Positions 1-11,408 are shown, numbered from the stretch's first letter. The stretch is DNA of 64,000 bases from Limonium bicolor (GCA_023374045.1 CM041780.1:38455030-38519029), one strand, 5' to 3'. Numbers and translations: made by a program. Notes: generated by a model not told the origin, from the sequence alone.

Positions 1-2
1 AG

Positions 3-1174
3 GAAGAAAAAGAGGCCAGGATAGTAAAGAGGCGGGCCGCATCATTCTTTATTGAGGATAACCAGCTGTATAGACGATCTTTTGCAAGACCTGCTCTGAA
101 GTGTGTCACCATAGCTGAAGGAGCAGAGTTAGTAAGAGAGATACATGATGGGCTCTGCGGAAATCACCAGGGGAAAGGACCACAACTCACAAAATCTTAA
201 GACTCGGATATTTCTGGCCGAAAATGATGGAGCACTGCAAAGAATATATACGAAGATGTCGCAAGTGTCAAGAACATGGAAATAAGATACACACTCCTCC
301 GGCTGAGCAAAAATCTGTTCTATGCCCAATTCCCTTCGCTATGTGGGGATTGGACATCGTGGGCCCATTCCCGGAGGCTTCACCAGGAAGGTTCAAATTC
401 ATGTACGTTGCTATCGACTACTTCACAAAGTGGATTGAAGCAATGCCTACTATCTCCATCACAGCTAGGAAGTCACAAGAATTCATTTGGAAATATGTGG
501 TATGCAGGTTTGGCATACCAAAAGCCATAGTAACTGATAATGGAACACAGTTCAATTGCGAAGGCTTCCGAGAATTTTGTGAAGAATGGAAGATCGACTT
601 GAGATTTGCATCAGTAGCCCATCCTCAGGCGAATGGGCAGGTTGAGAATGCAAATGGCCAAATAGTAAAGGCGATAAAAAGGAAACTCGATGAGAAAAAA
701 GGAAAGTGGGCAGAATTGCTACCCCAGGTCCTATGGTCGTACCGAACAACAGAAAGAGGACCGACAGGAGAGACGCCTTACAGATTGACGTATGGTTTAG
801 AAGCCGTCATTCCGGCAGAGATTGTGGTGCCGTCCATAAGATGGGAATCATATGACGAAGAGACCAACAATCAGGGGGTACAGGATCACCTTGATCTCCT
901 TGAAGAAACCAGGACAGCCGCCGCAGTAAGGATGGCAAAAGATAAATCTAAGGTAGAAAGGTATTTCAACAGGAGGGTGAAAGAACGAAGTTTTGCCCCA
1001 GGGGAATTAGTCCTCCGAGAAGTTAAGCAACCCAAGAAGCTGGAGCCCCAATGGGAAGGACCATACATCATACACCAGAAGACAGGACGGGCTTCATACC
1101 GCTTAAAAAATGCTGAGGGATATGAGTTGCCGCATTCTTGGCATGGAGAATGTTTGAAAAAATTCTATGTGTAA
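3..1174 (+). pseudogene. Tat-type retrotransposon integrase (3' end of pol)
   Basis: Integrase inserts the cDNA copy of the retrotransposon into the genome. The N-terminal HHCC zinc finger is visible from the HDGLCGNH segment (about 145-175) to CRKCQ (about 250-265). The catalytic core has the first Asp in WGLDIVGPF, the second in VTDNGTQF and the Glu in HPQANGQVE. I count exactly 35 residues between the second Asp and the Glu, so the DDE triad is intact. The C-terminal domain ends KKFYV before a TAA. The frame from base 3 is broken by one base near 180-200, between the two halves of the zinc finger; 224-1174 is open. No chromodomain is present, as expected for Tat elements. The break could be decay or a sequencing indel. 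Confidence 0.88.
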
Positions 1175-1225
1175 AATTTATAACTCATCAATAAAAAGTA
1201 TTATTTTTTGGAATGTGAAAGAAAA

Positions 1226-2078
1226 AGAAAGCACCGGCCAACGAGCCGCAGGCTATCATGCCTTGAAAGTAAGCACCGGCCAACGAGCCGCAGGCTATCA
1301 TGCCTTGAAAGTAAGCACCGGCCAACGAGCCGCAGGCTATCATGCCTTGAAAGTAAGCACCGGCCAACGAGCCGCAGGCTATCATGCCTTGAAAGTAAGC
1401 ACCGGCCAACGAGCCGCAGGCTATCATGCCTTGAAAGAAAAAGAAAGCACCGGCCAACGAGCCGCAGGCTATCATGCCTTGAAAGAAAAAGAAAGCACCG
1501 GCCAACGAGCCGCAGGCTATCATGCCTTGAAAGAAAAAGAAAGCACCGGCCAACGAGCCGCAGGCTATCATGCCTTGAAAAAAAAAAGCACCGGCCAACG
1601 AGCCGCAGGCTATCATGCCTTGAAAGAAAAAGAAAGCACCGGCCAACGAGCCGCAGGCTATCATGCCTTGAAAGTAAGCACCGGCCAACGAGCCGCAGGC
1701 TATCATGCCTTGAAAGTAAGCACTGGCCAACGAGCCGCAGGCCATAATGCCTTGAAAGAAAAAGAAAGCACCGGCCAACGAGCCGCAGGCTATCATGCCT
1801 TGAAAGAAAAAGAAAGCACCGGCCAACGAGCCGCAGGCTATCATGCCTTTAAAGAAAAAGAAAGCACCGGCCAAAGAGCTGCAGGCTATCATGCCTTGAA
1901 AGAAAAAGAAAGCACCGGCCAACGAGCCGCAGGCTATCATGCCTTGAAAGAAAAAGAAAGCACCGGCCAGCCGAGCCGCAGGCTGTCATGCCTTAAAAAA
2001 AAAAGAGAAAGCGCCGGCCAACGAGCCGCAGGCTATCACGCCTTGAAAAAACAGCATCCGGCCAACGTGCCGCAAGCT
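1226..2078 (+). repeat. Minisatellite in Tat 3' region (42/48-bp units)
   Basis: About 19-20 units share the core GGCCAACGAGCCGCAGGC followed by TATCATGCCTTGAAA. Two spacer types alternate in blocks: a short GTAA form giving 42 bp and a longer GAAAAAGAA form giving 48 bp. The last three units, near 1960-2078, are more diverged. Because both periods are multiples of three and the unit lacks stops in several frames, long spurious reading frames run through the array on both strands. It starts about 50 bp after the integrase stop codon, the usual place for tandem repeats in Tat elements. Confidence 0.95.
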
Positions 2079-2479
2079 GACATGACCTTTTTTTTTTATT
2101 ATCAAAACAAAACTGACTAACAAGCTGCAGGAAGATCCAGCTTAAAACCATAGATAACCATGCTCCAAAAGGAAAAAAGGGGGCTCGCCGGAACAAAAAT
2201 CCAAAGCTGCAAACCGCGCCGGCATAACTTGCATAAGATAACTACACATGCATCATTTAAAAGAGAGGTAGAAGACAGGAGAAAGAAATATCGCGACAAT
2301 AGAAAACTCGGCTCAAAAAGAGTTGCTCCGGCAGACAAGTAACAAGAGATGATAAAATATAGCTTATATTTCTCCCAAAATATGGGGTAGAGACAATTAC
2401 AACATATGATCATTCGGCAGAAACAGAAAATACATGTTGTAACAAGAACTTCTCTAGAAATAAAAACCTCTATTCTACT

Positions 2480-5400
2480 CTATTCTACTGCCTTTGTAGT
2501 TTCTTTGTCAGCAGTTTCTTCTCCGGCGGTTAATAATCTATCGCCGCTACCTACTACACTCCCGGAAGACTTAGACCTCCTGGCAAGATGCTGCATCCCT
2601 CCGGCGGACGGCAGGATGTTGCTTCCGGCTGGAAGGAATGAGGCTTCACCAGCTCCAAAGCATGTCTCTCCGGGACTGCGGCAGAATCTCTCAAGTTCCA
2701 AGAAGAAGTTGGATTTCTGAGCGACAGCCTTGAATTCCAACTTATTATACAGGTCATCATCCAGCAACTCTCCTTTCTCGAGAGAGTGATCCGAGACGAT
2801 CTGCTGGCAGATGTCAACTAACCGGCGGCATTGAGAAGCAAAGGACTCCTTTAAATGAGCGTTGATGGTGCCTTGCTTCTGTATCTCCTCCTGAGATTGC
2901 GGAGAGAATGACTTGAGCCTGGTCACTTGAGATTCAAGAGTCAGGACTTGGGCACGGTACTTGTCTCGTTCAGAATTGGCGGATGACAGCTCCTCCTTAG
3001 CACGGGCTATCCGTCCAATCAACTGGGTGACGTGCTTCAATAAATTGGCAGCACTCATGCCTAGCCGGAACAAAAAGAATAAGAAGAAGAAAGGGCCAAA
3101 AAAGAGGAAAAAAGTTGAAGGCCTGAAAGCTTACCATGACCTAATGGCTCGGTATTCTCCGCTTGAGACCGGGACTTGGCTTCCTCCAGCTCTCTCACTT
3201 TCTCCTCAGCCTCGCTTTCTCTTCCATAAGGGCGGTTTTATCCGCAACGAGAGCTTTCTTCTCTTCTTCCAAAAGAGAACAATCCCGGAGCAGAGACTGC
3301 TTCTCTTGATCAAAGGAAGACCTTGACTGCTCTTCCAGCGCGGCCTTTTCTTCCAGCAGGCGGTCGTGCTCTTGCATAAGCTTTTCTTTTTCCTTAACAA
3401 GAGCTTCATTCTCCCGTTGAAGAGTCTGCTTCTCCAGCACAAGCTCTTCAGCCTCCTGCTTGAAAGATTTCCCCTCCTGGTGGAAAAAGACTTTCTCTGC
3501 CTGAAGGTTGTTTACTTCACTCGAAGATTGTTTACTTCGTTCCGGTGCATGGAGCGAACCTGATCCAACATAATGTCCAGGTCAAACAAAGATCAAATTA
3601 GCTGGCCCTTATTCAAGGAAAAACGAGAGGCGATTTCATACCTCTATCAATGTATTATCAGCCTCCTTGATCCGGCCTCTCAGAGAGAAGTTCTCTTCCC
3701 GGAGTTTTTTCAGCTGCGCCTCATACTCATCGCGCTGACGCTCGCACTCACGCCGGGACAACTGCAGGTCTTTGTTAATCGCCTCAGTCCTCTCCTTTGC
3801 CTTGCGGTCGATCTCATATTCGACCTGGTCAATATAAGCGTCATGAGAAGAGCGGGACAGCTTCAGCTCCTCTTCAACTCTATTGGCTCGGCTTTCCTCA
3901 TAGCGAAGCCTGGATTGGAGGCTGCCAAAGTGAACCTCAGCACTTTGGGCCATGGACATCACCTAAAAAAAAACAATACAATACATAAGTTCAGGAAACC
4001 CAAAAATGAAACGAAAGAAGAAGAATACAAGTGACGAGAATGTCAACCTGAAAGATTCCTCCCCACATCATGTCGAACGCCTCTTTTGCTGGGATAGAAT
4101 GCCGCATGATGGCATCCGCCCCCATCCCCGATCCGCAGCCTCTTCTTGGTGGCAGTGAAGGTCGCCGGAGGAGCAAAGATCCCGTCTGGATGACCGGATC
4201 TCTTAATTGCCTCCTTCCAAATAGAGGAATACTTAGCGGCATCGCAGGTTATCAAAGGAAGAGGGTGCCCGATGGTAAAACCACCCTTCCTTTTGGGAGG
4301 GACCAGTGTAAGACTCCTGAGCAGGAGGGGAGGGGAAGAAGAGGAAGAAGCTATGTGGCCTTCTCCCTGCTCACCCTGGGGCTCAGGACCCTCCGGCATA
4401 GGGCCCTCCGGCGTAGAGGAGGCCATGTAATCCTCCCTTTGCTTACTTCGAAGCTCAGGGTTCTCCGGCACTTGCCGATACTCCATTGCTTTTCCCTTGC
4501 CGCATCCACAGCCGCAGCAACGTCAATAGAGAATGATCCTGAAGCTTCACGGTCGCCGGAGGTTTGTCCTTCTTCTAAACCCCCTGGCTCTGCGGCCTTT
4601 GGCTTTGACGTGGTTTTCTTTTTCAGTCTTTTCTTGGCAGGAGCAGCAGGAGCTGCCGCAATAATAAAAAGCAGTTAGGACCAAAAGGGTGAAGCTGGAA
4701 ATAGAAAAGTACTAAAAACTAAGAAAAATAAAAGAATAGGGGGAAAGCGGCGAGGCAGCCGAAACCTTCTTTAGCCGGAGGACTGACGTGAAGGTCTGTG
4801 GCCCCCAAGGTATTTTCCTGAGCAGGATCTGAGGAAAAGTAACTCGTCAAGTCAGGAAATTGCTCGCAAATGGGAGTCGGATGACCGGACTCCCGCCCCG
4901 GGCGAGAACCAAAGTCTAAACCCGAACCAGGGGTGAGTGGAAGAAAGACACGGCGCCCAGCTTGGGGCTCACGTGCCATGTACCTGACAATCCGGCGTCA
5001 GCATGTACAGGAGATTCAAGCCGCTTCTTTTTCTTCAAGTTACCGGCTTGGTCATCTCCAACTTCTCGTCTGGAACGCTTTGCCGGAGCAGCGTTCTCCA
5101 AAAGCTGCTCGGCCGCATCGGTGGCCGCATCCAGCGTGTCATAGTAGTTAATTTTTTCGCCCCCATTCTTAAAGGTGACGAAGTTCCAGTTATGGAAGGG
5201 ACCGATTTTGTCCCCCTTCTGGAAAAAGTCTGCGACAATACATCCAAACAATAAGGAGACCGAAAGAAACGACAAATTCATACTAAACAAAAAAAACACT
5301 TATGTGGTATGTCTTCAGAGAAGACAAGCGTTCTTTTGTAAAAAACGCCTCGACGGTCGGCAGTTTCTTGTTTACTGCCCTCAGAACCTTCGAAATAGGC

Positions 5401-6058
5401 ATTTCAGCCGGAGGAGTTTCGGGGCTGATCAACTGACCTTTTCCGGCCTCAGCAGCGTATGGGATGCCCAACACTCGGCCGGACGGGGAACGATGACGAA
5501 CCACCGCGACCCCCACTCGTGAGCCTTTTTATAGTCGAAAAGGGAGTACCCACTCTTCGCAATGAGGGTTAGGCTGTCAGGATCCTTCCTAACCGTGAAG
5601 AATCGGACGAAGTCGGTACCCTCCGGCCGAATTTTGATATCGTCACAAAGGGAAACAAAAGCCTGAAGGTGTGAGATGGCTTTCGGGTGAAGATGAGCGA
5701 GGGTGCAGCAGCGACGGAGAAGGAACCCTAGCACGAAAGGGTGTGGGGGAATAGTCAAGCCAGATCGGAAGAAATCGGCATAGACAACGTACCCGTGACC
5801 GAAATCGTCGCTAGGGTGAGAATCAGAGGATGGCAAAAAAATTTGTGTCCCAAGTGGGGCTTCGACACCCCCGAGACAATCACAGAGGGAAGAGTAATTG
5901 AGAGAAGAAGGAGAGGGTTGACGCCCAGAACGGAAGGGTCTTACTGGCTTCAGGAGCGAAGGGCGAAAGCCGTTAGGAGACTGAGAGCCTTGTATTGCTC
6001 CGATGGCGGGTGGAAATTTGGCAGCAAGTTTGCTCTATTTGGCGGAAGAGGAAGACAT
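2480..6058 (-). pseudogene. Antisense multi-exon gene of the Tat element (Transposase_28-like N-terminus, coiled-coil C-terminus)
   Basis: A gene runs opposite to pol. An ATG at 6058 is followed by an in-frame TAG at codon 8 (6037-6035), then an open frame to about 5430. That part includes YVVYADFFRSGLTIPPHPF and resembles the Pfam 'putative gypsy type transposon' domain (Transposase_28). A one-base shift near 5490 moves the frame to 5283. Later exons are suggested by splice-like junctions: acceptor near 5230; about 4975-4760; about 4680-4050, rich in Ser/Pro/Lys with donor CAG|GTTGAC; 3964-3636 after a TTTTTTTTAG acceptor; about 3540-3140; and 3062-2480. The last three are charged and heptad-like, predicting a long coiled coil. 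Function unknown. Antisense reading frames are known in Retand-type elements. Exon edges are inferred. Confidence 0.65.
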
Positions 6059-6608
6059 CGTCAAAGCTTGGCGAAAATTGAATAGTGACGGCAAAGAAAG
6101 ACGGGCAAGCACACAGCGGTAGGAAGGCAAGGGAAGAAGAGAGGTCGAAGAAACGGGCCAGTAGAGGAAAGAGGAAAACTCGAAGAGTTGGGCTTTAAGA
6201 GAAGTTTTTTCCCGCTCAAATAAAATATATATATATGTGCGACAAGGGCCGCACGCTTCCTAAAGGCGCTACCGACGTCTAGTCGAAAGGAAGGCCCTGC
6301 ATATTCTACATCGGTAACGGGCGGAAAATTCGAAAAGAGGAATACACCAAGACACGAGCTACGCACGTGGTCAATAAGAAGTTCCTTTTCACCGCATAGG
6401 AAGAAAAAGAACTTGTGGGACTGAGATAAGGAGACAACAAGGCTTGAGTAAACCAAAGAGAGGGCCCCAGAGCTGGCCGCAGGCAGTCGCGAAATTTTTT
6501 CACCAAAACACAAGACATAGAAGTTCTATTTTCTTCACCGAAATTCAGAAAGATAGAATTTGTGGGACTGATGAGAAGGGAAGAAATGGCGCCGGACCAA
6601 AGCAGGCA

Positions 6609-6770
6609 CGTAGAGCATCCGGCCGCTCTGGCCGGATGAGATTAAAGGCACGTAGAGCATCCGGCCGCTCTGGCCGGATGAGATTAAAGGCACGTAGAGC
6701 ATCCGGCCGCTCTGGCCGGATGAGATTAGAGGCTTGTAGAGCATCCGGCCGCCTTAGCCGGATGAAAATG
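6609..6770 (+). repeat. Four-unit inverted-repeat array in the Tat LTR
   Basis: Four units of about 42 bp each contain CATCCGGCCGCTCTGGCCGGATG, a 9-bp stem (CATCCGGCC/GGCCGGATG) around a short loop; the fourth carries compensating differences. A related CGACCGGCCGCTTGTGGTCGG follows at about 6798. The array sits about 130 bp upstream of the TATA box. Confidence 0.9.
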
Positions 6771-6899
6771 GGACTTAAGCAAAGCAAAACGTCACTCGAC
6801 CGGCCGCTTGTGGTCGGTCAAAGATACTAAAGAGGGGGTAGAACTGTACTTAAGCATGTAAAATACAGGCTGACACCAAAGGGACCAGGCCCAAAGAAC

Positions 6900-6908
6900 T
6901 ATAAATAA
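6900..6908 (+). promoter_or_regulatory. TATA box of the Tat LTR promoter
   Basis: TATAAATAA lies downstream of the hairpin array and upstream of a CT-rich leader, as expected for an LTR RNA polymerase II promoter. Inferred from motif and position only. Confidence 0.6.
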
Positions 6909-7079
6909 GGGTGTACCCCCATGAAATAAGACACGGTTTTTGGGCAATCAAACACACATCCGATTCTAATAGAGGCTCTCTTTCTCTCTCTACTCTCACA
7001 AAGATTCTAGGTTCGAGATCAGGTAATGTAGGACCGAATGTCTGATCAGGCCATTTTAGGATAGATACACTGTTACATT

Positions 7080-7376
7080 GGGATCAAGGTCGGATCCTGT
7101 TAGGATAAATGCACTGTTTCATCTCTGATTTCTTCTTGTGTTGAATAAACTGCGCTTGGGTTCGGGTCTGGGACTGATAGGTGGAGAACCTCGGGTCCAA
7201 GTGTTTGGCATGCACAGAAGAAATTTGATTTGTGAGGATTTGTGAAATTAACATGAAATGAATAAATAAAAGCATAAATATTTTAATAGGTGAAGAACTA
7301 AATTAGACAAAAATTAAAGTACCAAAAACTAGGGAAATAGATGGAATCAATTTCCCCGGCAACGGCGCCATAAACT
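7080..7376 (-). other. Fragment of the internal region of an Athila-like element
   Basis: This lies just inside the minus-strand 5' LTR and holds its primer-binding site at the right end. The rest is AT-rich and has no coding similarity I recognise. It is cut off by the Tat element on the left, so gag and pol of this copy are absent. Confidence 0.5.
7351..7370 (-). other. Primer-binding site (tRNA-Asp type)
   Basis: On the minus strand, TGGCGCCGTTGCCGGGG follows the LTR end after a short spacer. It matches the 3' end of plant tRNA-Asp, the primer used by Athila-lineage elements. It fixes the orientation and LTR border. Confidence 0.8.
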
Positions 7377-8240
7377 TGTTGGCCAAAAATACATAGTGAA
7401 AATATATATACTTATGGGCAAAGAAAAGGCAAGTGCACCTAGTCGATGTAGTACAACAAGTGTCGTATCCACAGAAAAATTGATTCAATTATCCTAGTCT
7501 TCATATTTAATAAAAACAGCAAATAAGGGGTTTAGCCGGAGGCAAGCTTGATTGTTTAGGATCAGTGCAAAAATAATAAATACAGTAAAATAAGGTGAAT
7601 TAATTGATATGGATGGAAAAAGGTATCCTAGGATAGCGGGGGAATCGCTTAAATTACTTAAACAAATTTATAACCATGTCTCAATTATTATTGTCTATTA
7701 GAGTTAATAAGGGTAAGTTACAAACTCTTAATAATAGCCTCAGTATTTTCCTAGACAATCCGGAGTGTAAATACCAAGGTTTATTCCTTTATGGTCTAAT
7801 GTCTATCTCAAACCATATGTTGATAGTTACCATAAAAATGCAGTAGTTTGTCGCTTATAGCATTTAAAAATATTTATTGAAAGGAATAAAAACAAATATT
7901 ATATATGAGACAGGTAATAAATATTTCTTTAAGCAATATTAGGGTCAAACCCCATCCTAGGATACAAATAAAAATTACTCAGACATTAACAAAAATAAGA
8001 AGATAGCAGAGATAGAATTAGCCATTATTTGGAGACTACTAGCGGAGACGGGTCTGCTACTCACTCCTGCTCCTGCTGCCTCTCTTCTTATTTTTATCGA
8101 TGCTGGTGGTGTGGTGGAATGGACAATAAAAATAAAATGAAGAAGTGGTACGTGGGTGGAGAAATGAAGGACGGTGAATGGAATTGTGATGTGTGGTGCT
8201 GTTGTGGTGATCGATTGATTATAAAAGCATGAGAGGTGGG

Positions 8241-8248
8241 TTTATATA
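8241..8248 (-). promoter_or_regulatory. TATA box in the minus-strand Athila-like LTR
   Basis: TATATAAA on the minus strand is the only good TATA-like motif in the middle of this LTR. It lies downstream of the hairpin array in the direction of transcription. Confidence 0.45.
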
Positions 8249-8436
8249 GGAGTAAAGAGGAGGAAGAGGACAAGACTTATATTTGGCTGGTGGGTGAAGA
8301 AAATAAGGGAGACGACAGCCTAATACGACTGTTGTGGTAGATAGATAACATTATGGGCGTTTCAATTGTGGAAAAGCAGAGAAGACGGTGCCAAATTTTC
8401 AGTCCTGTGATTTCTAGAGTCGGCGCAGCATTTTAC

Positions 8437-8705
8437 ACGTGTCCGGATTTGTGTCCGGATATGGCTAATCCAAACGTGTCATGTCCGAGTTTGTGTCCGC
8501 GGTACGGACACAGATGTCCTGGCGAGAATTGTACGTGTCCGAGTTTCTGTCCATATACGGACACATTTATAATTCTTGTCCGTGTTTGCGTCCATATAAG
8601 GACACATTTAGTAGGCGTCTGGGGTTGCAACCGTGGTACGGACGCTTGTATTTTGTCCTTCCTGTCCGGATTTGCGTCCGGGTCTGCTGACCTGGACGTG
8701 TGTAT
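8437..8705. repeat. GTCCG/CGGAC inverted-repeat cluster in an LTR
   Basis: Five or six irregular units of about 40-60 bp repeat GTGTCCGGATTTGTGTCCG-type sequence, often closed by a GGACAC complement (for example TCCGCGGTACGGACAC near 8495). The Cys/Pro-rich reading frames across it are by-products of the repeat. Confidence 0.75.
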
Positions 8706-8985
8706 TTTCGTCTCGTCTTGACATGCAAAACTTCGACAGGCTCCAGATTCTTCGTTGAGATTATGTTTCTTTTTAGATCCGTTTGCCGCTATAGGCGTTT
8801 TCTTTCTTGTCTATTATTTCCTAGCTTGGTTTTCCTCTTGTTTAGCCAATAAAATGTAATATAACTAAAAAACATAAAACTAGAGGAAAAATAACTAAGT
8901 AAAGAAATGAGCAAGAAAAGTTCTTAATAACATATGAAATACCACCCATAAATCATGTCATCTTAGACACTATCAATTATGCAAA

Positions 8986-10227
8986 GAGCTATATGGAGCT
9001 CCTTGTACGGTGCACGCAAGAGGGGTGAAGATGTACCGGGACCTCAAGAAGTCCTTCTGGTGGGCGAATATGAAGAGGGAGATTTCATATTTTGTAGCTC
9101 GTTGCTAGACCTAGCAGCAGGTGAAAGCTGAGCATCAGCGGCCTACGGGTCTTTTACAACCTCTTCCCGTTCCTGAGTGGAAGTGGGAGAGCGTAGGGAT
9201 GGACTTTATTGTGGGGCTTCCTAGGACATCTTCTGGTTAAGATGCTCTATGGGTGATTGTGGATCGGTTAATGAAGGCAGCTCATTTCTTGCCTGTGAGG
9301 AAGACCTTCAGCCTTGAGCGTCTGGCTCGACTTTATATGGATGAGATAGTGAGGTTGCACGGTGTGCCGACGATGATCGTTTTGGACAGAGATCCAAGAT
9401 TTGTATGTCACTTCTGGCGTAGCCTACACAAGGCTCTAGGGACAAGTTTGGCATATCATCCTCAGACTGATGGACAGACGGAGAGGACGAACCAGATTTT
9501 GGAGTATGTGTTGAGAGCTTGTGTTCTGGACTTTGGTGGGAGCTGGGATCGACATGTGACTCTAATTGAATTTCCCTACAACAACAGTTTTCAATTGAGT
9601 ATTGGTATGACACCATTCGAGGCATTCTATGGTAGGCGTTGTAAATCTCCCATTTGTTGGGATAATCTGAAAGAGAAGGCGATTGTGGGTCCTAAGTTGG
9701 TGGAAGGAGTTGTGGATAAGGTTAGGTTGATTAGGGAGCGTTTGATGGTTGCCCAAGGCCGACAGAAGAGTTATGCAGATCAGAGACGTCGTCCGCTTGA
9801 GTTTCAGATTGGGGACCATGTGAATCAGAAGATATCTCCAGTTCGTGACGTTTTCCAGTTCGGTAAGCAAGGCAAGTTGAGTCCTCGCTTTGTGGGTCCT
9901 TTCGAGGTGCTAGAGAGGATCGGAACAGTGGCTTATAGGTTGGCGTTGCCACCAGCTCTAGCAGGAGTTCATGATGTATTCCATATGCCGATGCTTAGGA
10001 AGTATCTTCACGATCCCAGCCATGTGATTGATTATGGTCAGCTTCAACACCGGGAGGATTTCACTTATGAGGCAGCTCCATTTCGTATTTTGGCTCGTGA
10101 CATTTGCCAGTTGTGTAGCAAGACATTGTTTATGGTTAAGGTGCAGTGGTCTGACCAGACCGAGAGTGAAGCGACGTGGGAACTCAAAGAGGAGTTGCGT
10201 GCCAAGTTCCCTTCCCTCTTCGAATAG
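8986..10227 (+). pseudogene. Chromovirus (Tekay/Del-like) integrase with chromodomain
   Basis: This is the 3' end of a Ty3/Gypsy pol. The zinc-finger region (about 8998-9130) has TAG codons at both positions flanking the T of the expected CLTC motif, and another TAA follows the first catalytic Asp region near 9238. From 9253 the frame is open. It runs through VDRLMKAAHF, LDRDPRF (second Asp; the usual Ser is Leu) and HPQTDGQTER (Glu). Only 31 residues separate that Asp and Glu instead of 35, so four residues are missing from the catalytic core. The C-terminus has the GKLSPRFVGPFEVLERIG block and a chromodomain-like KVQWSDQTESEATWELKEEL, which in this clade binds modified histone H3. No gag, protease or RT precedes it. 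A dead 3' fragment. Confidence 0.88.
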
Positions 10228-10257
10228 TGAGGTATGTCGAATTTCGAGGACGAAATT

Positions 10258-10273
10258 CCTTTTAAGGGGGGAG
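10258..10273 (+). other. Polypurine tract
   Basis: TTTTAAGGGGGGAG lies 30 bp after the integrase stop and immediately before the LTR start TGTTATAACCC. This is the usual plus-strand priming site of chromoviruses. Confidence 0.8.
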
Positions 10274-11038
10274 CAATGTTATAACCCGGTTTTCGTTTCA
10301 GCATTTCCTAATGTCTCGGTTTTGACTTTCCTTTTATCTTGTGTCTTTTAGTAGTTGGGACAGCTGAGGCATTTGAATATAAGAGAGGGCTAAGAAGGTC
10401 ATTTCCCTCTCTTGTATTTTGGTAAGTCTAATTAATCAGCAGAGAAAGTTCTTTTTTTTCCTGTTCAGTTTGTAAACCGAACGTTCTCTCGTTTTATAGT
10501 TTTGAGCGCTCTTTCTCGTTCTTCCTCTTCCTTGTGCTGTCCTGGTTATGGTGTGAAATTTTGCTGCTTTTGGGTCGTTTCTCTTGCTGTTGTAGTTCAG
10601 ATTATTCTCCTCAGCAAATCAGGTTGGTCTGATTATGTATTCGCTAGTAATTATTCTCGGTTTTGGAAAGAACGTTTCTGATTTTGGATGTCTGATTGTT
10701 GCTAAATTCAGCAGTTGTTCTGCGGTTCGGGTGTGCTGCGTTGTCGGGACTTCTCTCTGCATCAGATCAGTGTGGACTGCTCTACGATTTCATGTAAGTG
10801 GGGGATGGAATCGGGGTTGTTCTACTCACCCTCGGGGACTGGTTTTAATTACTGCTTTAATTGGGAAATTATGTAGCGTTGTGTGAATCGATTGCGTTTT
10901 TGAGCTATTGATCAATTGGCTAAACCTCTGTGGGCACTGTTTTACAATTCTAGAGCTTATACTGAATTTGGTGATGTTTTGATGTTGATTTCGCCTCTAT
11001 TTCTCCTTTGTAAACTTCTGTTTTGTGATCTCCGGATG

Positions 11039-11408
11039 TCTGTCCGAACGTTGAAGTTCGAACAGTGCGTCTGGCGCGCCTCTGATTTCCAAGTTGTTGA
11101 AGTGTCTAAACTTAGAAGTTTGAACAGGGTGCGAGGAAAGATTTTGGTTAAAGCTTCGACAGGTGTCCGAACTTGCAAGGTCGGACGCAATTTCGGACAC
11201 GATGAATGTTTTGTTTCTCAACTCTGGGCATACGTCCGACTTTGATGTTCGGACATATGTTCAGACATAATGTTTTATAGGGCTTTTAACTCTCGACTTA
11301 CGTCCAAACTTTTATGCTCTGACGTAAGTTCGAACATGTCATTTTGTGCAGGTCTTCTTTCTCGGCCTTTGTCCGAACATGCATGTTCGGACGCATGTTC
11401 GGACATGC
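11039..11408. repeat. GTCCGAAC inverted-repeat cluster in the chromovirus LTR
   Basis: About six units spaced 55-70 bp have the form GTCCGAAC-spacer-GTTCGGAC, for example GTCCGAACATGCATGTTCGGAC near 11370. Several are imperfect (GTCTAAAC, GTCCAAAC). Each can fold into a short hairpin. Confidence 0.8.

Larger units (their letters stand above)
1..7079 (+). mobile_element. Tat-lineage Ty3/Gypsy retrotransposon, 3' half
   Basis: The element enters from the left edge, so its 5' LTR, gag, protease and RT lie outside the window. In order it holds the integrase (to 1174), a minisatellite (1226-2078), a gene on the opposite strand (6058 down to 2480) and a probable 3' LTR with hairpin repeats and a TATA box. 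A long 3' region with tandem repeats and an antisense reading frame is known for the Tat/Ogre/Retand group, and the integrase sequence style fits that lineage. The right end is placed at a TGTTACA near 7079 and is only approximate. Confidence 0.8.
6416..7079 (+). mobile_element. Probable 3' LTR of the Tat element
   Basis: Two related purine-rich stretches, each followed by TGTGGGACTGA, occur at about 6400-6425 and 6546-6570; either could be the polypurine tract and LTR start. The right end is set at TGTTACA near 7079. Inside are a hairpin array, a TATA box and a pyrimidine-rich transcribed leader (about 6980-7010). No second LTR is in the window for comparison, so both borders are uncertain. 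Confidence 0.45.
7377..8975 (-). mobile_element. Athila-like 5' LTR (single copy)
   Basis: Read on the minus strand it begins TGATAGTGTCTAAGATGACA at 8975 and ends GGCCAACA at 7377, next to the tRNA-Asp PBS. The start and end resemble the LTRs at 14296 and 18174, including the shared block around TGTGGATACGAC and TTGTTGTACTAC before the 3' end. It is therefore a related but distinct family. Only one LTR is present; the right flank runs into a chromovirus pol remnant. Confidence 0.75.

Noticed and set aside
1167..2120. Reading frames of 317, 250 and 179 codons across the minisatellite on both strands
   Set aside because: They arise because the 42- and 48-bp units are multiples of three and lack stops in several frames; no known domain and no start context.
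6444..6830. 128-codon frame with repeated RRASGRSGRM peptide
   Set aside because: By-product of the four-unit hairpin array in the Tat LTR.
7351..7370. tRNA-like GGCGCC sequences here and at 16103 and 48668 as possible tRNA genes
   Set aside because: Only about 13-20 bases match the tRNA 3' end and they sit next to LTR ends; they are primer-binding sites.
8353..8721. Cys/Pro-rich 122-codon frame
   Set aside because: It is a translation of the LTR hairpin cluster; the regular Cys spacing comes from the repeated GTCCG motif.
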